Shown in pieces: positions 44,319-54,669 of a stretch of 64,000 nt of DNA. The stretch is from contig NZ_CP127251.1 of the NCBI RefSeq assembly GCF_030285925.1, positions 248,001-312,000 of the forward strand. The letters run 5' to 3'. Made by a program: the position numbers and the translations under genes. The stretch comes from Devosia sp. YIM 151766. Lineage in GTDB: Bacteria > Pseudomonadota > Alphaproteobacteria > Rhizobiales > Devosiaceae. The notes below the pieces were generated by a model. The model saw only the letters and a list, made by a program, of their open reading frames with translations, was not told where the DNA came from and ran no database searches. Position 1 is the stretch's first letter, and each line of letters opens with the position of its first letter.

Positions 44319-45784
44319 GCAGCATCCTTGTCTTTGAACGAGGAGCCGATCACCCCGGCCTCGGTGATGTCATTACCTGCCAGCTCGCCCACGATACGGC
44401 CGTTCTGGAACACATAGACCCGGTCGCAATATTCGAGTTCTTCGAATTCGGTCGTGTACCAGAGAAAGGTCCGGCCGGCCGCCGCTTGTTCGGCGATGAT
44501 GTCATAGACTTCCAGCTTGGTGCCGATATCAACGCCGCGCATCGGGTCATCCATGAGCACGACGGCCGAACTGGTCGAGAGGGCGCGGGCAAACAGCGCC
44601 TTTTGCTGATTACCGCCCGACAGGGACAGGATCTCATCGCTCAGCGAGGGAGCCTTGATGCCCATAATGCGCCCCCAGCGCCCCGAGAGGTCCCGTTCCT
44701 TGCCAGCCGACAGGAGCAAGCCGCTGCGCAGGGCCGGCAGCGATGCCACCGCTATATTGTCGGCGATCGACCAGAGCGGGAAAACGCCGTCGGCCTGGCG
44801 GTCGCCGGCGACGAACGACACATTGCCGTCCACCGACACGTCCCGACCGCGAGAGCCCGCCGCGTCGAAAACCCGCACGAGGAACTCGGTCTGGCCGTGA
44901 CCCGAAAGTCCGGCGAGCCCGATCACTTCGCCCTTCCGGGCCACGAAGGGCAGGCCCCGTCCCGTTTCCTGGGCGCTCACGGCAATTGGCGCATCCGCCA
45001 AGGCGCGCTCCGAATGTTCCCGGGCCACCCGGCTGGGACGCTCCCCGCCGCTCATCAGGTCGACCAGGCTCTCGCGGGTGAATTGGTCGACAGGACCGGC
45101 AGCGACCAGCTGGCCATTTTTCATCACGGCAATCTGGTCGGAATAATCGAGGATTTCGCCGAGCAGATGCGAGATCAAGATGCAGGAAACGCCGTTCTGG
45201 ACTTCCCGGCGCACGAATTCCAGCAATTGGCGCGCAGTGGTGGCATCCAGGGATGAGGTCGGCTCGTCAAGGATAACAAGCCGCAACACGCCCTCGCTGA
45301 CGGTGAAGGCGCGGGCAATCTCGACCATTTGGCGCCGCCCGATCGACAGATCGGACACAACCGTTCCCGGCGTGATGTCATGTCCGGGGAAAATGCGGTC
45401 GAGCATGGCGCTGATCAGCCGGCCTGCTTTTTTGCGCCAGCCCAGGCCCTTGATCGAGGGATGAAGAATACGCGTATTCTCGGCAACGGTCAGGTTCGGG
45501 CACAAGGACAATTCCTGAAAGACGCAACGCAGTCCCAGTTTCTGGGCCAGGTGAACTGAAATGCGGTCGTGCTGTTCGCCGCCTGCCGTGATGCTTCCCG
45601 CATCGGGTCGCAGGGTTCCGGCCAGCACATGCATCAGGGTCGACTTGCCGGCCCCGTTGTGGCCGACAAGTCCAAGACACTTCCCCTCTTCGATCGACAA
45701 GTTGACATCGGAGAGGGCGCGCACCGCGCCAAAGGAGCGGGAAACCCCCGACAGCTCGATTGCCGTTTCGTTTGGCGCGGTCAT
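44315..45784 (-). CDS. Sugar ABC transporter ATP-binding protein, RbsA type
   Basis: A 489-residue double ATPase. First domain Walker [10 protein letters not shown] near 42 and Walker [13 protein letters not shown]. The second has a degenerate P-loop GLSGHGQTE and an intact signature [15 protein letters not shown] near 393. The ATG at 45784 has AGCGAGGG upstream; the frame open to 45895 runs into the binding-protein gene. The first signature is degenerate ([15 protein letters not shown]), as is common in this family. Confidence 0.94.
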   Translation of the reverse strand: MTAPNETAIELSGVSRSFGAVRALSDVNLSIEEGKCLGLVGHNGAGKSTLMHVLAGTLRPDAGSITAGGEQHDRISVHLAQKLGLRCVFQELSLCPNLTVAENTRILHPSIKGLGWRKKAGRLISAMLDRIFPGHDITPGTVVSDLSIGRRQMVEIARAFTVSEGVLRLVILDEPTSSLDATTARQLLEFVRREVQNGVSCILISHLLGEILDYSDQIAVMKNGQLVAAGPVDQFTRESLVDLMSGGERPSRVAREHSERALADAPIAVSAQETGRGLPFVARKGEVIGLAGLSGHGQTEFLVRVFDAAGSRGRDVSVDGNVSFVAGDRQADGVFPLWSIADNIAVASLPALRSGLLLSAGKERDLSGRWGRIMGIKAPSLSDEILSLSGGNQQKALFARALSTSSAVVLMDDPMRGVDIGTKLEVYDIIAEQAAAGRTFLWYTTEFEELEYCDRVYVFQNGRIVGELAGNDITEAGVIGSSFKDKDAA

Positions 45785-45800
45785 GTGCCCTCGCTGTAAC

Positions 45801-46814
45801 CTAGAGGTTGTCTTCGATCGCCTGAATGGCTTCCTCTTGCGAGTACTCCTTATTGGCAACGCCGCCGACCGGCGTATTGGCCACGGCCTCGTCAAGGGTC
45901 TCCTGGGTCACCGTCAGGTAGGGAACGATGACGTCCTTGGGGATTTCCTTGCCGTCGAGAATTTGCTGGGCAACCCAGAAGGCCAGCGTCGAGACGCCCG
46001 GCGCGATGGTGCCCGACCAGGTCTCATAGCCATTGGCGTCGCGCTGCTCCTGCCACCAGGCCAGCTCGTCCTGGCGGTTGCCCATGATGATGATCGGGAC
46101 GTCCCGGCCTGCGGCGCGGAATGCCTGGGCAGCGCCATAGCCGTCGCCGCCTTGCGTGACGATCGCATCGACTTCGGGCAGCGATGGCAGCACGGTGGAG
46201 ACCGCCCGCTGCGCCGTCGCCTGATCCCAGTCGCCCGTGGCCTCGCCCACGATGGTGAAATTGGGATGGGTCTTGACCCCGTCGGCAATTCCCTCGTGAA
46301 TGAGATTGTCGATGGAGGTGCCGGCAAGGCCCCGGATTTCCAGGAGATTGCCGCCATCGGGCAGGCGGCCGGCGAGATAATCCAATTGCTGCTGGCCAAG
46401 CTGGCGGTAGTCCACAGCCACCCGCCATGCGCAAGGCTCGGAGACCACGCCATCGAAGGAAACCACGACGATTCCGGCGTCGCATGCAGCCTTGACCGCG
46501 CCATTCAGCGCATCGGGCGAGGCGGCGTTGATGACTATGGCGTCATAGCCCTGCAGGATGAGGTTCTGGACCTGGGCTGCCTGGGTGGGCACTTCCTGGT
46601 CGGCGGTGGTGAAGGTGTCCACCGCGGCAACGATGCCGTCGGCAACCGCCTGGCTGGTTACCTTCTCCCAGCTTTCAAGCATTGCCTGGCGCCATGAATT
46701 GCCGGCGTAATTGTTCGAAAGCGCAATGCGCATGCCCGAGGTTTCGGCATAGGCGACGCCGGTCAGGCTCGTCGAGACCAATATGGCGCCCACTAGAATA
46801 AGAGATTGCTTCAC
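45801..46814 (-). CDS. Sugar ABC transporter substrate-binding protein, RbsB type
   Basis: A 337-residue periplasmic protein with signal peptide cleaved near AYA (about residue 23). Typical fold motifs: [17 protein letters not shown] near 31 and [18 protein letters not shown] near 88. The start is GTG at 46814 with GGAGGAA five bases upstream. First gene of the minus-strand operon 46814-41400, divergent from the GntR gene. Confidence 0.93.
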   Translation of the reverse strand: MKQSLILVGAILVSTSLTGVAYAETSGMRIALSNNYAGNSWRQAMLESWEKVTSQAVADGIVAAVDTFTTADQEVPTQAAQVQNLILQGYDAIVINAASPDALNGAVKAACDAGIVVVSFDGVVSEPCAWRVAVDYRQLGQQQLDYLAGRLPDGGNLLEIRGLAGTSIDNLIHEGIADGVKTHPNFTIVGEATGDWDQATAQRAVSTVLPSLPEVDAIVTQGGDGYGAAQAFRAAGRDVPIIIMGNRQDELAWWQEQRDANGYETWSGTIAPGVSTLAFWVAQQILDGKEIPKDVIVPYLTVTQETLDEAVANTPVGGVANKEYSQEEAIQAIEDNL

Positions 46815-46947
46815 TTAAGTTCCTCCTCGCCGCCATGCGGCCGCTTTTGAACCATTCATCAGCACACAAGGTCAACCTGAGCAGTTTGCCTGCTTCTCGA
46901 AGGGCGACACGACTCACGTCGGGCCTGTGCGCGTTACGCTTGTGCGA

Positions 46948-46974
46948 TCAATTTCGTAGTATATAGGATATTGA
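46948..46974. promoter_or_regulatory. Candidate operator between divergent transporter and GntR genes
   Basis: TCAATTTC and GATATTGA form an inverted repeat with one mismatch around an 11-base AT-rich core, in the 269-base gap between the binding-protein gene and the GntR gene. The rest of the gap holds no gene. Confidence 0.45.
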
Positions 46975-47083
46975 ATGGCAAGGCGCATTATGGTGCTGTG
47001 CGGACGCTGCCGGCCGGGCTATCCAGCATCGTGGAAATAGAGATTCGCGCTCGGATCGAAGGGCAAAGGGCCGATAGGAGGGC

Positions 47084-47791
47084 ATGCTGAACGCCATCAA
47101 GACTTTGGACAAAACCAGCTTGGCCGAGCAGGCCTATCACCACATCCGGGGCTTGCTGCTGGATGGCTTCGTCGAAGCTGGGGCGGTTGTCGGCATCGAT
47201 ACGATCGCCGTCACCCTTGGCGTCTCGCAGACCCCTATCCGCGAGGCGCTGGCGCGGCTCGAGGGGGATCGGCTGGTCGTCAGGCTCCGCAATGGACGTT
47301 ACGCCGCCGCGCCTGCCATGTCCCTGGGAGACTACGCCCATCTCTATCACACGCGCCTGCTTCTCGAGCCGGCGGCGGCGGCGCTGGCGGCGCAAAACCG
47401 TTCCGAGCAGACGATTGCCGATCTCAAGCAATCCATCAAGCGCATGAATTCCGCCGGGCGGGGCACGCTCAGCCAGCTCTTTGTGAACTTCGTTGATGCC
47501 GACGCTCTGTTTCATCGCACCATTGCCACCGCCTGCGGCAATGTTTTCATCACGACGGCGCTGATGCACTTGCAGGCCAATCACCGCATCGGCCCGTTTT
47601 ACCGCAGCCGCGGGGTGGTGGACGCCGACATCGTCATTCGCGAGCACACCGCCATCTGCGACGCTATCGGCGCGGGGAACCCCGACGCCGCCGAGGAGGC
47701 GATGCGGCGCCACATCGAGCGGTCACGCGATTTCGTCCTTGCATGGATGGCGCAACCCCCGTCCACCCCGCACAGCGCCATAACGGCTTAG
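47084..47791 (+). CDS. GntR-family transcriptional regulator (FCD type)
   Basis: A 235-residue regulator: winged helix at about 8-75 (DTIAVTLGVSQTPIREALARL) and FCD domain at about 85-215, with metal-site-like Asp and His residues (DADALFHRTI). The ATG at 47084 has AGGAGGGC directly upstream. It diverges from the transporter operon it probably controls and is followed 10 bases later by the tautomerase gene. Confidence 0.93.
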   Translation: MLNAIKTLDKTSLAEQAYHHIRGLLLDGFVEAGAVVGIDTIAVTLGVSQTPIREALARLEGDRLVVRLRNGRYAAAPAMSLGDYAHLYHTRLLLEPAAAALAAQNRSEQTIADLKQSIKRMNSAGRGTLSQLFVNFVDADALFHRTIATACGNVFITTALMHLQANHRIGPFYRSRGVVDADIVIREHTAICDAIGAGNPDAAEEAMRRHIERSRDFVLAWMAQPPSTPHSAITA

Positions 47792-47801
47792 GAGGAGCAT
47801 T

Positions 47802-48011
47802 ATGCCATTCATCAATATCCGGCTGGTCAGGGAAGTCATCGCCAGCGATCCGGAGGGCAAGAAAGCCGAGATCGCCGGCAAGGTGACCGACGCCATCACC
47901 GAGGCCACGGGCTTGGCTGCGGACGATGTGTGGGTGGTATTCGAGGAAGTTGCCGCACGTGACTGGTTTGTCGGATCCAAAAGCGTCCATACAAGGCGAA
48001 ATTCCGACTAG
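47802..48011 (+). CDS. 4-oxalocrotonate tautomerase-family protein
   Basis: A 69-residue tautomerase-fold protein. The catalytic Pro2 follows the initiator Met (MPFINIRLV) and becomes the N-terminus after processing. DDVWVVFEEVAARDW near residue 45 matches the 4-OT family. These act as small oligomers on keto-enol acids. Ten bases after the GntR gene with GGAGGAG upstream. Its role next to a sugar transporter and lactonase is unclear; it might act on a 2-keto acid in the same pathway. Confidence 0.88.
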   Translation: MPFINIRLVREVIASDPEGKKAEIAGKVTDAITEATGLAADDVWVVFEEVAARDWFVGSKSVHTRRNSD

Positions 48012-48026
48012 CGCTGGCCTTTATGC

Positions 48027-48485
48027 TCAAATCATCGGTGCCTCGGCGCCGATGGGTTCATAGGTCAGCGCGCGGCAGAGCGGGATGTCGAAGCCGTCCT
48101 TGAGATCGGGACGCGCGGCGCCGTGAAAGATCAGCAGAAGATAATGCGGGCGGGGGCCGGCGCCGCGATGCGCCTCGGGATCGAGCATGTCCGCGAGGCG
48201 AGGCAGGCGGTCCCGCTCGGCCTGCCGTGGGGCCACGCCGCTGATGCACGAAAACCAGCGCTGCGGTCCGAAGGCCGACCGCCCGATCATCGGCTGGGGG
48301 CGGGACACCATGGCGATGCCGGGATCGCCGCCCCGGCGCTGCACGGCCCAGGCCGCCTCGCTTTGATAATTATCCGGAAAGGGAATGGCGGTCCGCTCGA
48401 ATTGCAGGTTCGAAGGTCCACTATTTTGCAGCGAACAGCCGTATAGCGTCAGACAGATTGCAAATGCGGCCAGTCCTCTGAGCAC
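48027..48485 (-). CDS. Hypothetical lipoprotein
   Basis: A 152-residue protein with a short hydrophobic signal ending in lipobox LTLYGC (Cys17), so probably lipid-anchored. The rest has no family I recognise; two further cysteines (FSCIS and PLCRA) might pair. GTG start at 48485 with GAGGA seven bases upstream. It converges with the tautomerase gene. Confidence 0.65.
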   Translation of the reverse strand: MLRGLAAFAICLTLYGCSLQNSGPSNLQFERTAIPFPDNYQSEAAWAVQRRGGDPGIAMVSRPQPMIGRSAFGPQRWFSCISGVAPRQAERDRLPRLADMLDPEAHRGAGPRPHYLLLIFHGAARPDLKDGFDIPLCRALTYEPIGAEAPMI

Positions 48486-48628
48486 GGCGTCATCCTCGCT
48501 CTATTTCGCTCATTAGGCATGATGTTCGAACTCGGTGCAAGTGTGCCCAATCCCTTCTGGGCGATGGCCGGAAATGCAGCATATATTCCAGCGCTGCTGA
48601 CGATCTGAACAGTATATGTCTTCAAACG

Positions 48629-48650
48629 ACAATAAAATTGTTTGACAATT
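48629..48650. promoter_or_regulatory. Overlapping ACAAT/ATTGT palindromes upstream of the Wzz-like gene
   Basis: ACAAT-AAA-ATTGT (48629-48641) overlaps AATTGT-TTG-ACAATT (48636-48650). Both are perfect inverted repeats sharing one arm, so three half sites are evenly spaced. This AT-rich motif stands out from its surroundings and fits a repressor or activator site. The regulator is unknown. Confidence 0.5.
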
Positions 48651-48683
48651 CACCCGAAAGGCGCTTCGAGAAATGCAGCAGAC

Positions 48684-50240
48684 ATGGGGGCATTGCTGGA
48701 TATGAATTCCAATACAGGTCAAGAGGCGCAATATGCCGACGAGGTGAGTTTAGGCGATCTGTTCCGGTCCTTATGGCAGTCGCGGGCCTGGGCGATAGGG
48801 GGCATGGTGATCGCCATGGCCATCGCCGGAGCGCTCCTGATCCTGCTGCATTTCCTGCGGGTGGATGCGACCACCTATAGTCAGGAGATCGCCTTCAAGA
48901 TCGGCGGACAATCGGAGGCCAGATATCCCAATGGCACCAGTTTCTCGCCCAATGACTTGCGTTCGCCGGTGGTGCTCAATCGGGTCTATGATGATCTGGG
49001 CATTGCCGATTTCGGTCTGAGCTACCGGGAATTCGCCACCGCCGTCAGCGTTACGCCGTCTTCGGCCATTTATGAGGGCGTGGTCGGCCGCTATCGGGCC
49101 CGCCTGGCGGACACGTCGCTGACCTTTGAGGAGCGGCGGCAGATCGAGGCCGAATTCGGCTCGACGCTGACTTCCACCCTGTCGAGCGGGGCCACGGTCA
49201 ATTTCAATGTGGTCGGAAGCGAAGTTCCTAAAAATGTTGGCTTGGCCGTCGTTTCCGCCATCCCCAATAGCTGGGCCGATATCTATATCAACCAGCTTGG
49301 CGTGCTCGACCTGCCATTCGATCAGTCTTCCAGCCTTATCGTGAGTCCTGAATTCCTGAATGCTCTCGATTATCCGGCCGCCTATGACGTCCTGGAAATG
49401 GCGTTTGTCACGGTGCGCGAGCGGATTAGGCAATTGCAGGCGATATCCGGCGCGCAGACCCTTATGGATGGCGATGGCGCGCGGACGATTTCCGATATCG
49501 AACGCGAAATCCAGCGTATGGAGCGCTTCTCGCTCGAGCAGGTGCTTGCGCCTCTTACCGAACTGGGCCTCAACAAATCGCCGGAACTGACCGGCGCGAC
49601 CTATCGCTACAAGCTGGACGAACTCGATCGCCGGGTTCGCCTCGCCAAGGACAATGCGCAAATTCTCGATCAGGCGCTGCAAACAGCGACGGGGATGACA
49701 GCCGCCGCGGCGCCGAGCGCCGGCTCTACCGAGCCGCAGGTTCCCAGCACCATCGTGCAGCAATTCGGTCCGGAACTCGTCGATAGGCTGATCGGCATGT
49801 CGGTGGAAAATGCCGGCATCGATTTCCGCGAAACCCTCATCCAGAACAAGCTCAATTATGAGCGCGAGGCCATCGCCCTGACCTCCGAGCGGCAGAAGAT
49901 CGCCCAGCGCCTGGCGCTGATCGTTGACGACCGGGCCATTCCCAATGCCGAGGAACTCGAAATTATCTTCCAGGAGGAGGCAACTCGGCTGGCGGAGGGG
50001 CTCAACCAGCAATGGCTGGCGATGGGATCGATATTGAATCAGGTCAATTTGGAACGGATCAATTTCGACAAGGAATTGTTCCAGCCGCTTCCCACCCTCA
50101 ACCAGGTCGGTACCGCCGACCAGATGTCCATCCGCACTCTGGTGCTAACATTGGGCATGGCAGCCTTCGTCGGTCTGGTCGCCGGATTATTGGTGGCCTT
50201 CGTCCGCTTTTCGACGCGGCCACAGCCGGCAGCGGCCTGA
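48684..50240 (+). CDS. Wzz/PCP-like chain-length determinant family protein
   Basis: A protein of about 518 residues with one membrane segment near residues 35-60 (the Wzz domain opening VSLGDLFRSLWQSRAW), a long periplasmic domain rich in coiled-coil-type helices, and a second segment near 490-510 preceded by PLPTLNQVG, like the Pro-rich motif of polysaccharide co-polymerases. No cytoplasmic tyrosine-kinase domain follows. Such proteins set O-antigen or capsule chain length. No polysaccharide gene is nearby, so the partner is unknown. Start uncertain: ATG 48684 or 48702; neither has a strong ribosome site. Confidence 0.8.
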   Translation: MGALLDMNSNTGQEAQYADEVSLGDLFRSLWQSRAWAIGGMVIAMAIAGALLILLHFLRVDATTYSQEIAFKIGGQSEARYPNGTSFSPNDLRSPVVLNRVYDDLGIADFGLSYREFATAVSVTPSSAIYEGVVGRYRARLADTSLTFEERRQIEAEFGSTLTSTLSSGATVNFNVVGSEVPKNVGLAVVSAIPNSWADIYINQLGVLDLPFDQSSSLIVSPEFLNALDYPAAYDVLEMAFVTVRERIRQLQAISGAQTLMDGDGARTISDIEREIQRMERFSLEQVLAPLTELGLNKSPELTGATYRYKLDELDRRVRLAKDNAQILDQALQTATGMTAAAAPSAGSTEPQVPSTIVQQFGPELVDRLIGMSVENAGIDFRETLIQNKLNYEREAIALTSERQKIAQRLALIVDDRAIPNAEELEIIFQEEATRLAEGLNQQWLAMGSILNQVNLERINFDKELFQPLPTLNQVGTADQMSIRTLVLTLGMAAFVGLVAGLLVAFVRFSTRPQPAAA

Positions 50241-50530
50241 TTTACCGAAAGTTTCGCCGCCGACGCCGCAACGACCGAAATGACGATGCGCAAGTCCGTT
50301 CCAGCCTTTGGCCCCAATCATGGGCGGATCCGCAGGAACGTGCTGACAACGGCCTGTCCGAAGAAGGATTTTCTAAATCCGGGCAGGAACTTGTCCGCTG
50401 ATCGCTTGCGATACCTGACCGGAAAGATAGGGTTGGCCGTCGCGCTGGCATCGCTGGCCCTGGCACTCAATCGGCGCCGGGAATGCTGGGGCGGCGACGA
50501 ATTGGCCACGGCCGCTGACGGGAATGTTCG
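50241..50530. other. Gap between Wzz-like and CysA-like genes
   Basis: About 290 bases. A plus-strand frame opens at 50280 and runs 90 bases into the CysA gene, but it has no recognisable protein pattern and would overlap a clear gene. No obvious terminator or promoter is seen. Confidence 0.5.
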
Positions 50531-51562
<1,032 letters not shown>

Positions 51563-51635
51563 AGCTCCGGCGCCTCGGCGCTTCGCTTGATCCTGCCCGC
51601 CCTCCCGTCCTAAATGCGACCTGAGGGCCAGCATC

Positions 51636-52559
51636 ATGATCACCTGTTTCGATATCGGCGGCACCTTTATCAAGGCGGCGACTGCCACGGGGCCGGAAAG
51701 TCTCGACCTGCTGGGCCGCCTGCCGACGCCGCGCGCCGATTTTGCCGCCTTTGTCGCCACCATTGCCGGCTTCATCGACCGGGGCGGCGCCCCCGCCGGA
51801 GCGCCGGTCGCCATTTCGGTCACCGGCGTGGTCGATCCGGAAACCGGCCTGGTGACGGTCGCCAATATTCCCTGCATCGATGGACGCAACCTGGCCGCCG
51901 ATCTCGGTGCGGCGCTGAATCGCCCGGTGCGGGTGGCCAATGATGCCGATTGCTTCGTGCTGGCCGAGGCGCATGCCGGCGCCGGCAGGGGATATCGCGT
52001 GGTTTTCGGCGCCATTCTGGGCACCGGCGTCGGCGGCGGCATCGTCGCCGATGGCAGACTGTTTCGCGGGGCCGGCGGGCTATCGGGGGAATGGGGCCAC
52101 GGCACCATCGTCGCCACCCAGCTATCGGTGTCGCCCTATCAGCTGCCGCATTTCGCCTGTGGTTGCGGACGCGCTGGGTGCCTCGACACTGTCGGCGGCG
52201 CCCGGGGGCTCGAAAGGCTGCATCGGCACCTGCATGACGCCACGCTGAACAGCACGGATATCGTCGAACTATGGATCGGCGGCGATGAGAAGGCCGACCA
52301 GACCATGGCACTTTATATCGAGCTGCTCGCCCGGCCCCTGGCCCTGGTCGTCAATGTCGTGGGACCCGACATCATCCCGGTCGGCGGCGGGCTCGGCAAT
52401 TGCGTCCCGCTCATCGCCCGGCTGGACGCCGCCGTGCGCGGCTCTATCCTGCGACGCCTGGAGCGGCCATTGGTGGTGCCGGCGCAATTGACCGCCGATT
52501 CCGGCCTGCTCGGTGCGGCATATCTGGGGCTGGCGGAGAACGATCATGACATTGCTTGA
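51636..52559 (+). CDS. ROK-family sugar kinase
   Basis: A 307-residue ROK kinase. Phosphate loop FDIGGTFIKAA near 5-15, catalytic Asp in VANDADCFVLAEA near 105, GTGVGGGIVADG near 130, and the zinc site WGH plus CGCGRAGCLD near 150-188. It phosphorylates a hexose or hexosamine with ATP; N-acetylglucosamine or N-acetylmannosamine is plausible given the GH20 system 35 kb away, but not proven. Its end overlaps the CutC gene by 14 bases. Confidence 0.9.
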   Translation: MITCFDIGGTFIKAATATGPESLDLLGRLPTPRADFAAFVATIAGFIDRGGAPAGAPVAISVTGVVDPETGLVTVANIPCIDGRNLAADLGAALNRPVRVANDADCFVLAEAHAGAGRGYRVVFGAILGTGVGGGIVADGRLFRGAGGLSGEWGHGTIVATQLSVSPYQLPHFACGCGRAGCLDTVGGARGLERLHRHLHDATLNSTDIVELWIGGDEKADQTMALYIELLARPLALVVNVVGPDIIPVGGGLGNCVPLIARLDAAVRGSILRRLERPLVVPAQLTADSGLLGAAYLGLAENDHDIA

Positions 52560-53277
52560 GATTTGCGTCGATGACGCCGCCGGACTGGAAGTGGCCATCG
52601 AAGGCGGCGCCGACAGGGTCGAGCTCTGTTCGGTGCTGGAACTGGGCGGGCTGACGCCGACGCCCGGCCTGATCGCGCTGGCCTCCCACGCCAATGTCCC
52701 GGTGCGGGCCATGGTGCGTCCGCGCCCCGGCGATTTCGTGTTTTCCGAAAGCGACCTCCAGGCCATGCTGGCCGATATCGCCAGCATTCGCGCTGCCGGA
52801 CTGGAAGGGGTGGTGCTGGGCGCCAGCCTGCCCGATGGGCGGCTCGACCTCGAAACGCTGGGCCCGCTGGTCGAGGCGGCATCCGGCCTCAAGCGGACGC
52901 TGCACCGCGCCATCGATCTGGTGCCCGACATGGCGGAGGCGGTGGAACAGGCCATTGCCTTGGGCTTCGACACCATACTCACCTCCGGTCGCGCCCATAC
53001 GGCCCCGGAAGGCGTCGATGACATCGTCCTTGCGCATAAGGTTGCCGCCGGACGCATCACCATCATGGCCGGCTCCGGCCTCAATGCCGCGACCGCCCCG
53101 CTTCTGCTCGAGCGCGTACCGCTGGAGGCCCTGCACGGCGCCTGCGCCGCGCCGGCTCCTCCGGCGAGCGCATCAGCGGCAAGGCTGGGCTTCGACAGCC
53201 CGGCCCGCCGCGCGACAAGCCTGGTCAAGGTGACGGCACTCAGGACCGTTCTGGATAGAGGCGGGGCGACAGCATAA
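52546..53277 (+). CDS. cutC: CutC-family protein
   Basis: A 243-residue TIM-barrel protein of the CutC family, first linked to copper homeostasis; its molecular function is not settled. LEICVDDAAGLEVAIEGGAD at the N-terminus, RVELCSVLELGGLTPTPG and VRAMVRPRPGDFVFSESD near 60-77 are diagnostic. The ATG at 52546 lies inside the ROK gene, implying coupling. Pairing with a sugar kinase suggests a metabolic role here rather than copper handling. Confidence 0.92.
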   Translation: MTLLEICVDDAAGLEVAIEGGADRVELCSVLELGGLTPTPGLIALASHANVPVRAMVRPRPGDFVFSESDLQAMLADIASIRAAGLEGVVLGASLPDGRLDLETLGPLVEAASGLKRTLHRAIDLVPDMAEAVEQAIALGFDTILTSGRAHTAPEGVDDIVLAHKVAAGRITIMAGSGLNAATAPLLLERVPLEALHGACAAPAPPASASAARLGFDSPARRATSLVKVTALRTVLDRGGATA

Positions 53278-53364
53278 GCTTCTTCGCGATCTCCAAGCCG
53301 CCCGAATGGCCATAAAACCCGGATTGCATGAGCTGAGCGCAGAGACCTGTCGGTATTAGAATAA

Positions 53365-53437
53365 CCAGCAGGCTATAAGATGGCGGGACGAATTCATTTC
53401 CAGCGGCGTCCCGGCTCTGAATAACTTATAGTGCTGG
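53365..53437. promoter_or_regulatory. Large two-tier hairpin in the livJ leader
   Basis: Outer arms: CCAGCA then CTATAAG, separated by two unpaired bases (53365-53379), pair with CTTATAG then TGCTGG (53425-53437). Inside, CGGGACG (53384-53390) pairs with CGTCCCG (53407-53413) around a 16-base loop. Twenty base pairs in all, ending 37 bases before the livJ ribosome-binding site. It may be a regulatory RNA element or a small dispersed repeat. Confidence 0.55.
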
Positions 53438-53486
53438 CATTGGTCTCGACAGATGACGTGATCGCGCCGAAATGGGAGGACTGACA

Positions 53487-54653
53487 ATGAAGAAATTGCT
53501 TTTGGGTGCACTCGCCTTTGCATTGCTGGGCGGCACGGCATTTGCGGAGACCATCAAGATCGGTGTCGTTGGTCCGTTCTCGGGACCGGCGGCGTTGCAG
53601 GGCCGCAATTTCCAGGCCGGCATCGATGCCTGGCTGGCCATGAACGGCAAGACGGTCGGCGAGCATGAAATCGAACTGATCTATCGCGACCTGCCCGCCG
53701 CCGATCCGGCGCAGTCCGCCGCCCTGACCCAGGACCTGGTGGTCGGCGAGGGCGTGCAATATCTCGCCGGCTATTATTACACGCCCGACGCTATGGCCGC
53801 CGCGCCGATCCTGGAAGAGGCCAATGTGCCCATGGTCGTCTTCAACGCCGCGACCTCGGCGATCATGAATGCCAGCCCCTATGTGGTGCGCACCTCGTTC
53901 ACCACCTGGCAGACCTCGACGCCGATGGCGGCGGTGGCGCGGGAGCGCGGCATCGACAAGGTCATCACCGTGGTGACCGATTACGGTCCGGGCGTCGATG
54001 CCGAGAATGCCTTCGTCAAGGGCTTTTCCGATGCCGGCGGCGAGATCGTCGAATCGATCCGCATGCCGATGAGCACCAATGATTTCAGCCCCATCATCCA
54101 GCGCATCAAGGATTCGGGCGCCGAAGCGGTCTTCGCCTTCCTGCCGGCCGGTCCGGAAACGCTGGGCTTCATGCGCTCCTATGTCGAGAACGGGCTCAAG
54201 GATGCCGGCGTCGCTCTCCTGGCCCCGGGCGACCTGACCCAGGAGCCGGACCTGTTCGCCCTGGGCGACAATGCCCTGGGCGTGCTGACCACCTTCCATT
54301 ACGCGGTCAGCCACGATTCGCCGGAAAATGCCGCATTCGTCGAAGCCGCTTCCCAGGCCCTGGGCGGCGCCGGCGATCTGAGCTTCCCGGCCGTCGGCGC
54401 CTTTGACGGCATGTATGTGATTTCCAAGATGATCGAAGCCACCAATGGCCAGCAGGACGCGGCCGCGGCGGTCGAAGCCATCAAGGGCCTGTCCTGGACC
54501 AGTCCGCGCGGTCCGGTCTCCATCGATCCGCAGAACCGTCACCTCACGCAGAACATCTATCTGCGCGAAGTGGCGCTGGAGGACGGCCTCTACATCAACA
54601 AGGAAATCCAGACCTTCGAAAACCAGAACGATCCCGGCTGGCAGGCGCCTTAA
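53487..54653 (+). CDS. Branched-chain amino acid-type ABC transporter substrate-binding protein (LivJ type)
   Basis: A 388-residue periplasmic binding protein (Peripla_BP_6). Signal peptide ends AFA-ETIKIGVVGPFSGPAALQG, a typical opening. VQYLAGYYYTPDAMAAAPI near 92 and GAFDGMYVISKMIEA near 308 are fold landmarks. The ATG at 53487 has GGGAGGA close upstream. First of five liv-type genes. Ligands of this family include amino acids, amides, urea and aromatics. Confidence 0.93.
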   Translation: MKKLLLGALAFALLGGTAFAETIKIGVVGPFSGPAALQGRNFQAGIDAWLAMNGKTVGEHEIELIYRDLPAADPAQSAALTQDLVVGEGVQYLAGYYYTPDAMAAAPILEEANVPMVVFNAATSAIMNASPYVVRTSFTTWQTSTPMAAVARERGIDKVITVVTDYGPGVDAENAFVKGFSDAGGEIVESIRMPMSTNDFSPIIQRIKDSGAEAVFAFLPAGPETLGFMRSYVENGLKDAGVALLAPGDLTQEPDLFALGDNALGVLTTFHYAVSHDSPENAAFVEAASQALGGAGDLSFPAVGAFDGMYVISKMIEATNGQQDAAAAVEAIKGLSWTSPRGPVSIDPQNRHLTQNIYLREVALEDGLYINKEIQTFENQNDPGWQAP

Positions 54654-54669
54654 GGAACGCATAGCAGGG

